A stretch of DNA of 14,695 nt from Blautia sp. (GCA_017420455.1 JAFOJB010000051.1:1-14695), one strand, 5' to 3'. Numbered from the stretch's first letter, positions 7,178 through 14,306 are shown. Translations and numbers: made by a program. Notes: generated from the letters alone by a model not told the origin.

Positions 7178-8297
7178 CTTTTATTGGGAAGAAAAAGGCA
7201 GAGAGATACCGAAGGGAGCCGGCGGAAGGGATATCCTGGATCCATACAGAAACCTGGCACTGGAAAAATACCTGACCTTTCATGCAGAGGAAGGGGAATG
7301 CATCCTGTACCTCTGGCAGAACCGCAGGACGGTGGTAATCGGGAAGAACCAGAATGCGTGGAAGGAATGCAGGGTAAATGCGCTGGAGGCGGACGGGGGA
7401 AGCCTTGTCCGCCGGCTTTCCGGCGGAGGAGCTGTGTATCATGATCCGGGAAATCTGAATTTCTCCTTCTGTGTCCGAAAAGGTGACTATGACGCAGCCC
7501 GCCAGCTGGAGGTGATCCTCCTGGCAGTCCGGATGCTGGGGATTCCCGCGGAGAAAAGCGGAAGAAACGACCTGGTGATCCCGGACGGAAAAAATCCTTC
7601 AACTGGTGGAGAAGCGGAGCATAAAGACAGACAGGAAACAGCCGCCGGTGAGGGGGGAGGCCGGGCGGCAGCCGCTGCCGGTGAAGGTGGAAGGAAATTT
7701 TCGGGAAACGCTTTTTATAAAAGCGGGGAATTCTGCTGCCACCACGGCACTCTGATGTTGAACGTAGACACCGGGGAGCTTGGCAGATATCTGCAGGTCT
7801 CCCGGGAAAAGCTGCAGGGAAAGGGGATTTCTTCGGTGCAGTCCCGGGTGGCAAACCTCCAGGAGTACGTTCCGGGTCTTACCTGTGAAATGCTGGCGGA
7901 AAGGCTCCGGGAGGCTTTTTCCGTGGTTTACCATCTCCCTGTCCAGCCCTTCCTGCCCTCCCGTTTTAACGAGACGGAAATCGCAGAGGACAGGGAGTTT
8001 TTCGCTTCCTGGGACTGGCGGTTCGGGAGAAAGATCCCCTTTACCGAACGGTTAGAAAAGAGATTTTCCTGGGGCGGGATGGAGCTGCTTCTCTGCGTCA
8101 ATGGGGGGCACATTACGGACTGCTGCTGTTATTCTGACGCCATGGACCAGGAGCTGGCCGGGGAACTGTGCCTTGCCCTGAAGGGACAGAGATTTGAAAA
8201 GAAAGAGGTTCTTTCCGCAGTGGAAAGGGCCGGTGCCGGACCAGAAGCACTGCCGATGAAGGGAGACCTTCTGCTCTGGCTGGAGGAGGAACTGTAA
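7161..8297 (+). CDS. lplA: Lipoate-protein ligase A with a low-complexity loop insertion
   Basis: LplA activates free lipoate with ATP to lipoyl-AMP and attaches it to lipoyl-domain lysines, here most likely K64 of GcvH. Seen are DPYRNLALEKYL (27-38), the lipoate-loop RRLSGGGAVYHDPGNLNFSF (84-103), GRNDLVIPDG, RKFSGNAFY with the catalytic lysine at K179, and HHGTLML. A C-terminal accessory domain follows, as in E. coli LplA. The protein has 378 residues, longer than the usual ~330: a Gly/Ala/Glu-rich insert (about 146-177, bases 7596-7691) splits the normally continuous stretch before K179, and a 33-base imperfect repeat is visible inside it. The ATG at 7161 lies inside gcvPB with only a weak ribosome-binding site, so translational coupling is likely. 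Its place here suggests reliance on lipoate salvage. Confidence 0.92.
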   Translation: MISTLSFYWEEKGREIPKGAGGRDILDPYRNLALEKYLTFHAEEGECILYLWQNRRTVVIGKNQNAWKECRVNALEADGGSLVRRLSGGGAVYHDPGNLNFSFCVRKGDYDAARQLEVILLAVRMLGIPAEKSGRNDLVIPDGKNPSTGGEAEHKDRQETAAGEGGGRAAAAAGEGGRKFSGNAFYKSGEFCCHHGTLMLNVDTGELGRYLQVSREKLQGKGISSVQSRVANLQEYVPGLTCEMLAERLREAFSVVYHLPVQPFLPSRFNETEIAEDREFFASWDWRFGRKIPFTERLEKRFSWGGMELLLCVNGGHITDCCCYSDAMDQELAGELCLALKGQRFEKKEVLSAVERAGAGPEALPMKGDLLLWLEEEL

Positions 8298-8336
8298 AAA
8301 ATACTGTTTATTCTTACGGATAAGAGGAGGAAGGTT

Positions 8337-9881
8337 ATGCGGGCATATGATCTGGTAGTGATCGGCGGAGGTCCGGGAGGCTATGAGGCGGCTCTGGAGG
8401 CAGCCGGCAGCTATGGAATGCGGACAGCTCTGGTGGAAAAGGAAGCGCTTGGCGGAACATGCCTGAACCACGGCTGCATTCCCACAAAGACGCTGCTGCA
8501 TTCAGCGGAGCTTTACCGGCAGATGAAGGAATGCGCGCTCTTCGGCCTTCGGGCGGAAAATCCTGCTTATGATATAGAAAGGATACAGGATAGAAAGGAA
8601 GAGGTCCTCACCCGGCTTCGCGGCGGCATCGCGGCCATGATGAAGCAGAAAAAGGTGGAGGTAATACAAGGAACGGGACGGATCCGGGATGGACATACCG
8701 TGGAGGTGTTTTCTGCAGACAGGGAAGAAACGGGCTTCGCAGCGGAGCCGGGGGAAGCTCCTCATTGTACGGGACGGGAGAGCGCAAGAATCCTGGATAC
8801 GGAGAATATCCTGATCGCCACAGGTTCCAGGGCTTTTATACCGCCCATAAAAGGCGCGGATCTTCCGAATGTGGTGACCAGCGACGAGCTGCTGGAAAAA
8901 AGGGATGGCCTGTATCAGCGGCTTACCATCATCGGAGGCGGCGTCATAGGCATGGAATTTGCGGGCATTTACAGTGATTTCGGCGCAAAGGTCACCGTAG
9001 TCGAAGCCCTGGAACGTATTATCGCCAACATGGACAGGGAGCTTTCCCAGAGCCTTAAGATGCTGCTGAAAAAGCGGGGAGTCGAGGTCATTACCGGAGC
9101 TTCGGTAAAGGAGATCCGGCAGGAAGAGGATGGGAGTCTGGTCTGTATTTATGCAGAGGAAGGAAAGAAACCTGCCGGCAGCAGCCTGAGCGCGGAGGAA
9201 AAAAAGAGCTCTGGCAGCAGCCTGAGTACGGGGGAGGAAAAAAGGAATTCCGGCAGCAGTCCCGGCGCAGCAGAGGAGAACGGAAAAAGAGTGGTTTCGG
9301 ACGGTATCCTGGTGTGCGTAGGGAGGAGGCCCTGTACAGACGGCCTTTTCGGCCCCGGTTTTACGGTGGACATGGAAAAGGGCCGGATCCTGACGGACGA
9401 ACATTTTCAGACCTCTGTTCCGGGAGTGTATGCCATCGGAGACGTCACGGGAGGCGTAATGCTGGCACATGCGGCGTCGGCCATGGGAAAGAACGCGGTG
9501 GCGGCGATGAACGGGAAGGATCCGGAATTCTGCATGACGGCCGTCCCGGGCTGCATCTATACGGAGCCGGAGATCGCCTCCGTGGGACTGACGACGGAGA
9601 TGGCAAAAGAGCAGGGGATTCCGGCCGAAAGCAAAAAAATCGTGATGACTGCCAATGGAAGGACGGTCCTCTGCGGGGGAGAGAGAGGCTTCATCAAGGT
9701 GGTATCCGAGAAGGATACCGGACGGATCCTTGGCGCTTCTATGATGTGTGAAAGAGCATCCGATCTGATCAGCGAATTCACCGACGCCATAGTGCATGGC
9801 CGTACCCTCCGGGAACTCGCCGAGGTGATACGTCCGCATCCTACCTTTTCCGAGGCCATTACAGAGGCGGTGAAGAGGTAA
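8337..9881 (+). CDS. lpdA: Dihydrolipoyl dehydrogenase (L protein) with low-complexity insertions
   Basis: Lpd (EC 1.8.1.4) reoxidises dihydrolipoyl-GcvH with FAD and NAD+. It shows the N-terminal FAD fold (VVIGGGPGGYEAAL), the redox disulfide GGTCLNHGCIPTKTLL (C42, C47), the NAD-binding GGGVIGMEFAG (200-210), AIGDVTGG, and the C-terminal catalytic His-Glu pair in HPTFSE (H501, E506). There is no N-terminal lipoyl domain. At 514 residues it is some 45-50 longer than usual. A Ser/Gly/Glu/Lys-rich repeat fills the loop at about 274-318, and a second extra stretch lies at about 127-150. GGAGG (8326-8330) sits 6 bases before ATG. It is the last gene of the operon, followed by a terminator. Confidence 0.94.
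   Translation: MRAYDLVVIGGGPGGYEAALEAAGSYGMRTALVEKEALGGTCLNHGCIPTKTLLHSAELYRQMKECALFGLRAENPAYDIERIQDRKEEVLTRLRGGIAAMMKQKKVEVIQGTGRIRDGHTVEVFSADREETGFAAEPGEAPHCTGRESARILDTENILIATGSRAFIPPIKGADLPNVVTSDELLEKRDGLYQRLTIIGGGVIGMEFAGIYSDFGAKVTVVEALERIIANMDRELSQSLKMLLKKRGVEVITGASVKEIRQEEDGSLVCIYAEEGKKPAGSSLSAEEKKSSGSSLSTGEEKRNSGSSPGAAEENGKRVVSDGILVCVGRRPCTDGLFGPGFTVDMEKGRILTDEHFQTSVPGVYAIGDVTGGVMLAHAASAMGKNAVAAMNGKDPEFCMTAVPGCIYTEPEIASVGLTTEMAKEQGIPAESKKIVMTANGRTVLCGGERGFIKVVSEKDTGRILGASMMCERASDLISEFTDAIVHGRTLRELAEVIRPHPTFSEAITEAVKR
9177..9290 (+). repeat. In-frame tandem repeat inside lpdA (three 36-39-base units)
   Basis: Units start at 9177, 9213 and 9252, each with GGCAGCAG(C/T)C, and encode GSSLSAEEKKSS, GSSLSTGEEKRNS and GSSPGAAEENGKR. 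Units 1 and 2 are close copies at the DNA level (GGCAGCAGCCTGAG in both); unit 3 has diverged. All spacings are multiples of three, so the frame is kept. Confidence 0.85.
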
Positions 9882-9896
9882 ACTCCATCCGGCTGT

Positions 9897-9942
9897 AAAA
9901 GGGCTTCTGGATCCTGATGGTTCCAGAGGCTCTTTTGTTTTG
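9897..9942 (+). terminator. Intrinsic terminator of the gcv operon
   Basis: A 15-base arm (9897-9911) pairs with 9922-9936 (TCCAGAGGCTCTTTT), with two G-U pairs, around a 10-base loop. The run TTTTGTTTT follows, 16 bases after the lpdA stop. It separates the operon from the DUF815 gene. Confidence 0.85.
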
Positions 9943-9995
9943 TCTGGCTTTAGCCGTGAAGTCTGTTCCCCTGCCGGTGATAATGAAAAACAGCA

Positions 9996-10024
9996 TTGTC
10001 ACCAGAAAACCCGCATGATAAAAT
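9996..10024 (+). promoter_or_regulatory. Promoter of the AAA+ ATPase gene
   Basis: TTGTCA (9996-10001) and TAAAAT (10019-10024) are separated by exactly 17 bases. Initiation near 10031 gives a leader of about 60 bases. The AT-rich tract after the -10 supports promoter character. Confidence 0.6.
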
Positions 10025-10092
10025 AAAAAAATAACTTCCAGCGCAGAAGACTGGCGTAAAGGAAAAAAACGGAAATAAACGGGGGAGAGAAA

Positions 10093-11424
10093 ATGTATCA
10101 GGAAATATCACAGCTGCTTATGTACGGTGATCTGGAGGAATCCAGCATTTTATACAGGTTTGGTGCGGCGATGGCGAAGCTGGAAGACCCTGCCTGCAAA
10201 AAGACCGAGATCGTGAAGGAAATCCACGCCATCTCGAAGCGTCTTCTGATGCTTGCCACGGATTATGGGTTCGATGAAAACCTGTGGCACAACTACCTTG
10301 CTTTTTATATCATCATGAATGAAAACCCTTTTTCTCTGGTGAACGAGCACAGCGATGTACGGGAGGGAACTGTAAATACCCTGGTAAAGGAGGATTTTTC
10401 CATCCTCCGCTCCCTTTTTTACTATGATTTCACCGCTCTGGAGGAAAAACTGGGGATCCGCTGTTTCTCTCTGTTCTCCCATTACCAGGCTGTACAGAAA
10501 AATAAACAGATGTACAACCAGAATGTCAGCGAAAAGGTGCGCTCCCTTTCCAGAGCGCTGGAGAACGCTGAAGATGACAGGGAATTCTTCCAGGTGATCA
10601 CCAGCTTTTACAAGGCCTTTGGCGTGGGAATGTTCGGCCTGAACAAAGCCTTCCGTATCAACGAGCACGCCCAGGGAGAGGTAGAGTTCGTACCCATCAA
10701 CAACATGGAGCAGGTCGTTCTTTCCGACCTGATCGGCTACGAAACCCAGAAACGGAAGCTGATCGAGAATACGGAAGCCTTTGTAAAGGGAAAGAAGGCA
10801 AACAATGTCCTTCTTTTCGGAGACAGCGGCACCGGAAAATCCACCAGCATCAAGGCCATTGTGAACCAGTACTATGACCAGGGACTCCGGATGATCGAGA
10901 TCTACAAACATCAGTTCAAAAATCTTTCCACCGTCATCGCGGCCATCAAGAACCGGAATTACAAATTCATCATCTACATGGACGACCTTTCCTTCGAGGA
11001 GCATGAGATCGAATACAAATTCCTGAAGGCCGTCATCGAAGGCGGCGTGGAGACAAAGCCGGACAATATCCTGATCTACGCCACCTCCAACCGCCGCCAC
11101 CTGATCCGGGAAACCTGGAATGACCGGAACGACCAGGACAATCTGGACGACAAGCATCATTCCGACACCGTGGAGGAGAAGCTTTCCCTGGTGAACCGTT
11201 TCGGTGTGACCATCAATTACAACAAACCGGCGCCAAAAGAATACGCGGATATCGTAAAGGAGCTGGCAAGGAGGAACGGCATCTCCATGCCGGAGGAGGA
11301 ACTGGTAGCCGAGGCCCGCAGATGGGAGATGGCCCACGGAGGCATCTCCGGCAGGACCGCACAGCAGTTGATCAATTATCTTCTTTATCACCTGGAGGTA
11401 GAAAACACGGGCATCGACGAATGA
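10093..11424 (+). CDS. AAA+ ATP-binding protein of the DUF815 type
   Basis: This 443-residue protein has a helical N-terminal half (about 1-200) and a AAA+ ATPase module. Walker A is GDSGTGKST (243-251, K249), Walker B is IIYMDD (293-298), a sensor-1 Asn lies in YATSNRRH (N333), and an arginine-finger candidate is R369 in SLVNRFG. A C-terminal lid-like helical region follows, with GGISGRTAQQLINYLL near the end. DUF815 proteins are widespread predicted ATPases of unknown role. GGGGGAG (10081-10087) precedes the ATG. It has its own promoter and sits alone between two terminated or promoter-bounded operons, so context does not suggest a pathway. Confidence 0.88.
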   Translation: MYQEISQLLMYGDLEESSILYRFGAAMAKLEDPACKKTEIVKEIHAISKRLLMLATDYGFDENLWHNYLAFYIIMNENPFSLVNEHSDVREGTVNTLVKEDFSILRSLFYYDFTALEEKLGIRCFSLFSHYQAVQKNKQMYNQNVSEKVRSLSRALENAEDDREFFQVITSFYKAFGVGMFGLNKAFRINEHAQGEVEFVPINNMEQVVLSDLIGYETQKRKLIENTEAFVKGKKANNVLLFGDSGTGKSTSIKAIVNQYYDQGLRMIEIYKHQFKNLSTVIAAIKNRNYKFIIYMDDLSFEEHEIEYKFLKAVIEGGVETKPDNILIYATSNRRHLIRETWNDRNDQDNLDDKHHSDTVEEKLSLVNRFGVTINYNKPAPKEYADIVKELARRNGISMPEEELVAEARRWEMAHGGISGRTAQQLINYLLYHLEVENTGIDE

Positions 11425-11600
11425 CGGCGCTGCGTGCCAGTGGTACGCGTTTAGCGCATGACCGAGCCGGAAGGCGAGACCAACGCAGTCTGGGCGAATT
11501 TAGACGCGCCAGATGTAAAGGTTTTTTAAGGTGAAGCGAAGAGATGGGCGAGGCCGTGAACTGCAACCTCTTAAACTATAGTTAGAACACATGGACGATC
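11425..11600 (+). other. Unexplained structured intergenic segment; possible small RNA or small ORFs
   Basis: No gene is convincing here. The sequence folds into CTGCGT/ACGCAG (11430-11435/11483-11488) stacked on TGGT/ACCA (11441-11444/11479-11482). These enclose GCG-TTTAG-CGC (11447-11457) and GCC-GGAA-GGC, whose loop is a GNRA tetraloop. A hairpin TCTGGGCG...CGCGCCAGA (11489-11513) and a looser stem TTAAG/CTTAA follow. Three small ORFs overlap it: 37 codons from an ATG at 11421 (overlapping the upstream stop, Arg-rich), 23 codons at 11458-11529 (MTEPEGETNAVWANLDAPDV...), and 13 codons from 11544. Each is open, but none has a good ribosome-binding site except perhaps the last. T6 at 11522-11527 is too far from a stem to be a standard terminator. 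Confidence 0.4.
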
Positions 11601-11607
11601 ATCGGCG

Positions 11608-11635
11608 TTGACAAACTTTGGAAGAAAGTTATACA
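11608..11635 (+). promoter_or_regulatory. Promoter of the membrane protein/P-type ATPase operon, with dyad in spacer
   Basis: A perfect -35, TTGACA (11608-11613), is followed after 16 bases by TATACA (11630-11635). The spacer contains AACTTT (11614-11619) and AAAGTT (11625-11630), exact reverse complements 5 bases apart, a plausible repressor site. It is about 130 bases upstream of the first gene, and nothing else recognisable lies between. Confidence 0.55.
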
Positions 11636-11765
11636 ATTACAACAAACCGAGAACTGCCGAAGATCAGGACATTCTCATACTGTCGACAGCTCATGGAATG
11701 CTTGGGATTGAAACAGGTATTTCTGGATCAATCCTTACGCCAGAATGGCAGAAAGGGAGATAACT

Positions 11766-12095
11766 ATGGTAAAAGACTGGAACTGGAAGAAAATCGGATT
11801 ATTTGCAGGTGGAGTTCTTTTGGGAAGCTATGGGGTGAAGATACTGAAGAGCAAGGATGCGAAAAAAGCCTACACCCATGCCGCGGCAGCAGTGCTTCGG
11901 ATGAAGGATGAGGTACAGAAGGATTTTACCACGCTTCGGGAAAACATCGATGATATCCAGGCGGAGGCAGGGGACATCAACGAGAAACGCCGCCAGGATT
12001 ATGAAGCACAGGCAATTGAAGACGCGAAGGCGCTTCTGGCAGAAGCGGAGGAAGCCGGCGCAGAGGAATGCGGGATTGAGGGGAAGGAAATATGA
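11766..12095 (+). CDS. Small single-pass membrane protein, DUF6110-like, paired with a P-type ATPase
   Basis: This 109-residue protein begins MVKDWNWKKIGLFAGGVLLG. One membrane segment (about 9-27) carries glycine-zipper spacing (G11, G15, G16, G20, G23). A long amphipathic, charged helix follows (about 30-95), then an acidic tail with a single cysteine (C102). The start is ATG 11766, preceded by AAGGGAG (11752-11758); an in-frame ATG at 11745 lacks such a site. Its stop overlaps the ATPase start (ATGA), so the two are probably made together. I recall DUF6110 proteins beside heavy-metal P-type ATPases in Bacillota. The layout also resembles mycobacterial PacL (DUF1490) proteins that scaffold Ctp ATPases. 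A metal-pump accessory role is inference. Confidence 0.8.
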   Translation: MVKDWNWKKIGLFAGGVLLGSYGVKILKSKDAKKAYTHAAAAVLRMKDEVQKDFTTLRENIDDIQAEAGDINEKRRQDYEAQAIEDAKALLAEAEEAGAEECGIEGKEI

Positions 12096-14182
12096 GGTGC
12101 AGGATCCTGCATGAATCCAGAGGACGCATGCGCGTTCATATCTGCAAGGCATATATGACCTGCAGCCAGGCAGATATTCTGGAGGCCTGGCTTCTGGGCT
12201 TTCCAGGTATCCGGGAAGCAAGGGTCGATGAACGTACGGGAAATGCCGCCATACGCTATGAAGGGAAGGCCAGGAGCAGCATATTGTCTGCCCTGGCCGG
12301 GTTTCATTTTGAAACCACTGAAATAACCGTCCCGGAGCACAGTCAGAGAGCATTGAACCGGAAATATGAAGATAAGATGTTCTTCCATGTGGCAAAGAGG
12401 CTGGTCTCCCGGTTTTTGCTTCCGCTCCCCCTCCGAAGGATCCGCACCGTCGTAAAGGCGGTTCCCTATCTGTACCGGGCGGCGCGTTCTCTTGCCGGGG
12501 GAAAGCTGGATGTCTCTGTTCTGGATGCGGCTTCTGTTTCTGTCTCCATGCTGCGCGGGGAATTTAATACCGCCGGATCCATTATGTTCCTGCTGGGGAT
12601 CGGAGATATCATGGAGGAATGGACGCACAAAAAATCCATGGAGGACCTGGCAAGTGTCATGTCGCTGAACGTGGACAAGGTGTGGGTGAAAACACCGGAG
12701 GGCGGGGAAGTCCTTCTGGGAGTGGACAAGGTGAAGGAGGGCGACCAGATCGTGGTGCGTACCGGGAACATGATCCCGCTGGACGGCATGGTTTGCCTGG
12801 GAGACGCCATGGTGAATCAGGCCTCTATCACCGGAGAACCGCTTTCGGTCCATAAGAAACCGGGCGCCTTGATCTATGCAGGGACCGTGGTAGAGGAAGG
12901 TGAGATCACCGTGACCGTCCGCGAGGAAAAGGGAAGCGGCCGGTATGACAGGATCATTGCCATGATCGAGGAATCGGAAAAGCTGAAATCCAGCTCGGAG
13001 GCCAGGGCGGCTCACCTGGCGGACAGGCTGGTGCCCTGGACTCTGGGAGCTACGCTCCTGACCTGGGCGCTCACCGGGAATGCAGCCAGGGCAGCCTCTA
13101 TTCTGATGGTGGATTTCTGCTGCGCCTTGAAACTTTCCATGCCGATATCGGTGCTTTCCGCCATGCGGGAGGCCGGAACCCACCATATTTCTGTCAAGGG
13201 AGGAAAGTTTCTGGAAAATTACGCAGAGGCTTCTGCCATTGTATTTGACAAGACAGGAACCCTTACCAACGCTTCTCCCAGAGTAAAGGCTGTGATCCCC
13301 TTTGGAAATGAGGACGAGGAGGAGCTGCTCCGTCTGGCAGCCTGCCTGGAGGAGCATTATCCCCATTCCATTGCCAACGCGGTGGTAAATGAAGCTGGAA
13401 AAAGAGGGCTTTCCCATGAAGAAAAGCATTCCAGGGTGGAATATATCGTAGCGCATGGAATCGCCAGCAGCGTGGACGGCAGGCAGATCCGTCTGGGAAG
13501 CTACCATTTTGTGTTTGAAGACGAAGAAAGCAGGATTCCGGAAGGAGAGAAGGGGAAATTTGAAAGACTTCCGGATGAATACTCCCATCTTTATATGGCA
13601 GTCGACGGAAAGCTCGCGGCTGTTATTCTCATCGAGGATCCCCTTCGGGAGGAGGCTTCTTCGGTGATCAGACAGCTCCACAGCCTGGGGATCGACCGGG
13701 TAGTGATGATGACCGGGGACAGTGAACGTACTGCGAGAGCTGTCGCAAAGCTTACCGGCGTGGACCAGTATTATTCCGAGGTCCTGCCGGAGCAGAAGGC
13801 AGCCTTTATCCGGGCGGAGCATGAGGCCGGAAGAAAGGTTATTATGGTGGGAGACGGGATTAACGATTCTCCGGCCCTTTCCGAATCCGATGCGGGCGTC
13901 GCCATCAACAGCGGAGCGGCTATCGCACGGGAGATCGCAGATATTATCATTTCGGAGGATGACCTTCATTCCCTGGTGACCATGCGGCTTCTGAGTGAGG
14001 GTCTGATGGAACGGATCAGAAAGAATTACAGGACGATCCTTTCCTTCAATTCCTTCCTGATCCTGATGGGAGTGCTGGGGTTCTTTCCTTCTGCAGTCAC
14101 GGCGCTTCTGCACAATGCCTCCACCATCGCCATAAGTCTTCACAGCATGACAAATCTGCTGCCGGAAGACAGACGGGCGTAG
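12092..14182 (+). CDS. P1B-like heavy-metal P-type ATPase with atypical membrane motif
   Basis: This 696-residue ATP-driven cation pump has an N-terminal HMA-like ferredoxin fold (about 1-75) that lacks CxxC, with only C18 and C24 near the expected loop. The actuator domain has ITGEP (246-250), the phosphorylated aspartate is D386 in DKTGTLT, and TGD (541-543) and VGDGIND (586-592) complete the P domain. The nucleotide domain has HYPHSIA (423-429) in place of the usual SEHP. In the metal-site helix, where most P1B pumps have CPC, this one reads DFCCALKLSMP (341-351). The last helices contain LLHNASTIAISL. The first membrane helices are weakly hydrophobic. The metal cannot be assigned from this motif. 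It starts at ATG 12092 with AAGGA upstream, overlapping the DUF6110-like gene. Confidence 0.9.
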   Translation: MRCRILHESRGRMRVHICKAYMTCSQADILEAWLLGFPGIREARVDERTGNAAIRYEGKARSSILSALAGFHFETTEITVPEHSQRALNRKYEDKMFFHVAKRLVSRFLLPLPLRRIRTVVKAVPYLYRAARSLAGGKLDVSVLDAASVSVSMLRGEFNTAGSIMFLLGIGDIMEEWTHKKSMEDLASVMSLNVDKVWVKTPEGGEVLLGVDKVKEGDQIVVRTGNMIPLDGMVCLGDAMVNQASITGEPLSVHKKPGALIYAGTVVEEGEITVTVREEKGSGRYDRIIAMIEESEKLKSSSEARAAHLADRLVPWTLGATLLTWALTGNAARAASILMVDFCCALKLSMPISVLSAMREAGTHHISVKGGKFLENYAEASAIVFDKTGTLTNASPRVKAVIPFGNEDEEELLRLAACLEEHYPHSIANAVVNEAGKRGLSHEEKHSRVEYIVAHGIASSVDGRQIRLGSYHFVFEDEESRIPEGEKGKFERLPDEYSHLYMAVDGKLAAVILIEDPLREEASSVIRQLHSLGIDRVVMMTGDSERTARAVAKLTGVDQYYSEVLPEQKAAFIRAEHEAGRKVIMVGDGINDSPALSESDAGVAINSGAAIAREIADIIISEDDLHSLVTMRLLSEGLMERIRKNYRTILSFNSFLILMGVLGFFPSAVTALLHNASTIAISLHSMTNLLPEDRRA

Positions 14183-14195
14183 ATCACGGACAAAG

Positions 14196-14306
14196 ATGAC
14201 AGAGCTGATGCTGCTGGAAGAGGCGGAACGGTGCGTTGCGGAACCGGTTTCTGAACGGACTGTGCCAGAGAGAAAAACATACGGTGATAGAAGAAAAAGG
14301 AGATGA
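14196..14306 (+). CDS. Possible 36-codon ORF between the two ATPase-like genes
   Basis: ATG at 14196 opens a 36-residue frame, beginning MTELMLLEEAERCVAEPVSE and ending in a basic tail rich in Arg and Lys. It stops at TGA 14304-14306, inside the next gene's ribosome-binding region (AAGGAGATGA). It fills most of the 133-base gap and has one cysteine. There is only a weak GGA upstream and I know no homologue, so this may be chance or an untranslated spacer. Confidence 0.25.
   Translation: MTELMLLEEAERCVAEPVSERTVPERKTYGDRRKRR

Noticed and set aside
8502-9839. 445-codon minus-strand open frame opposite lpdA
   Set aside because: Shadow of the well-supported lpdA gene; no ribosome-binding site or domain.
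10150-11391. 413-codon minus-strand open frame opposite the DUF815 gene
   Set aside because: Shadow of a gene with clear Walker motifs; low-complexity hydrophobic/His translation without a known fold.
11436-11452. T-box-like string (AGTGGTACGCG, compare GGTGGTACCGCG)
   Set aside because: No specifier loop, AGAGA-type elements or terminator/antiterminator pair around it, and the downstream gene is a transporter partner rather than an amino-acid gene.
11489-11527. Possible terminator (hairpin 11489-11513 then T6)
   Set aside because: Eight bases separate stem and T tract, which is too far for a standard intrinsic terminator.
11575-11763. Open frame of about 61 codons reading ...LILSTAHGMLGIETGISG...
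   Set aside because: Protein-like in places, but it has no start codon with a ribosome-binding site, and another frame is equally open; it would also span the predicted promoter.
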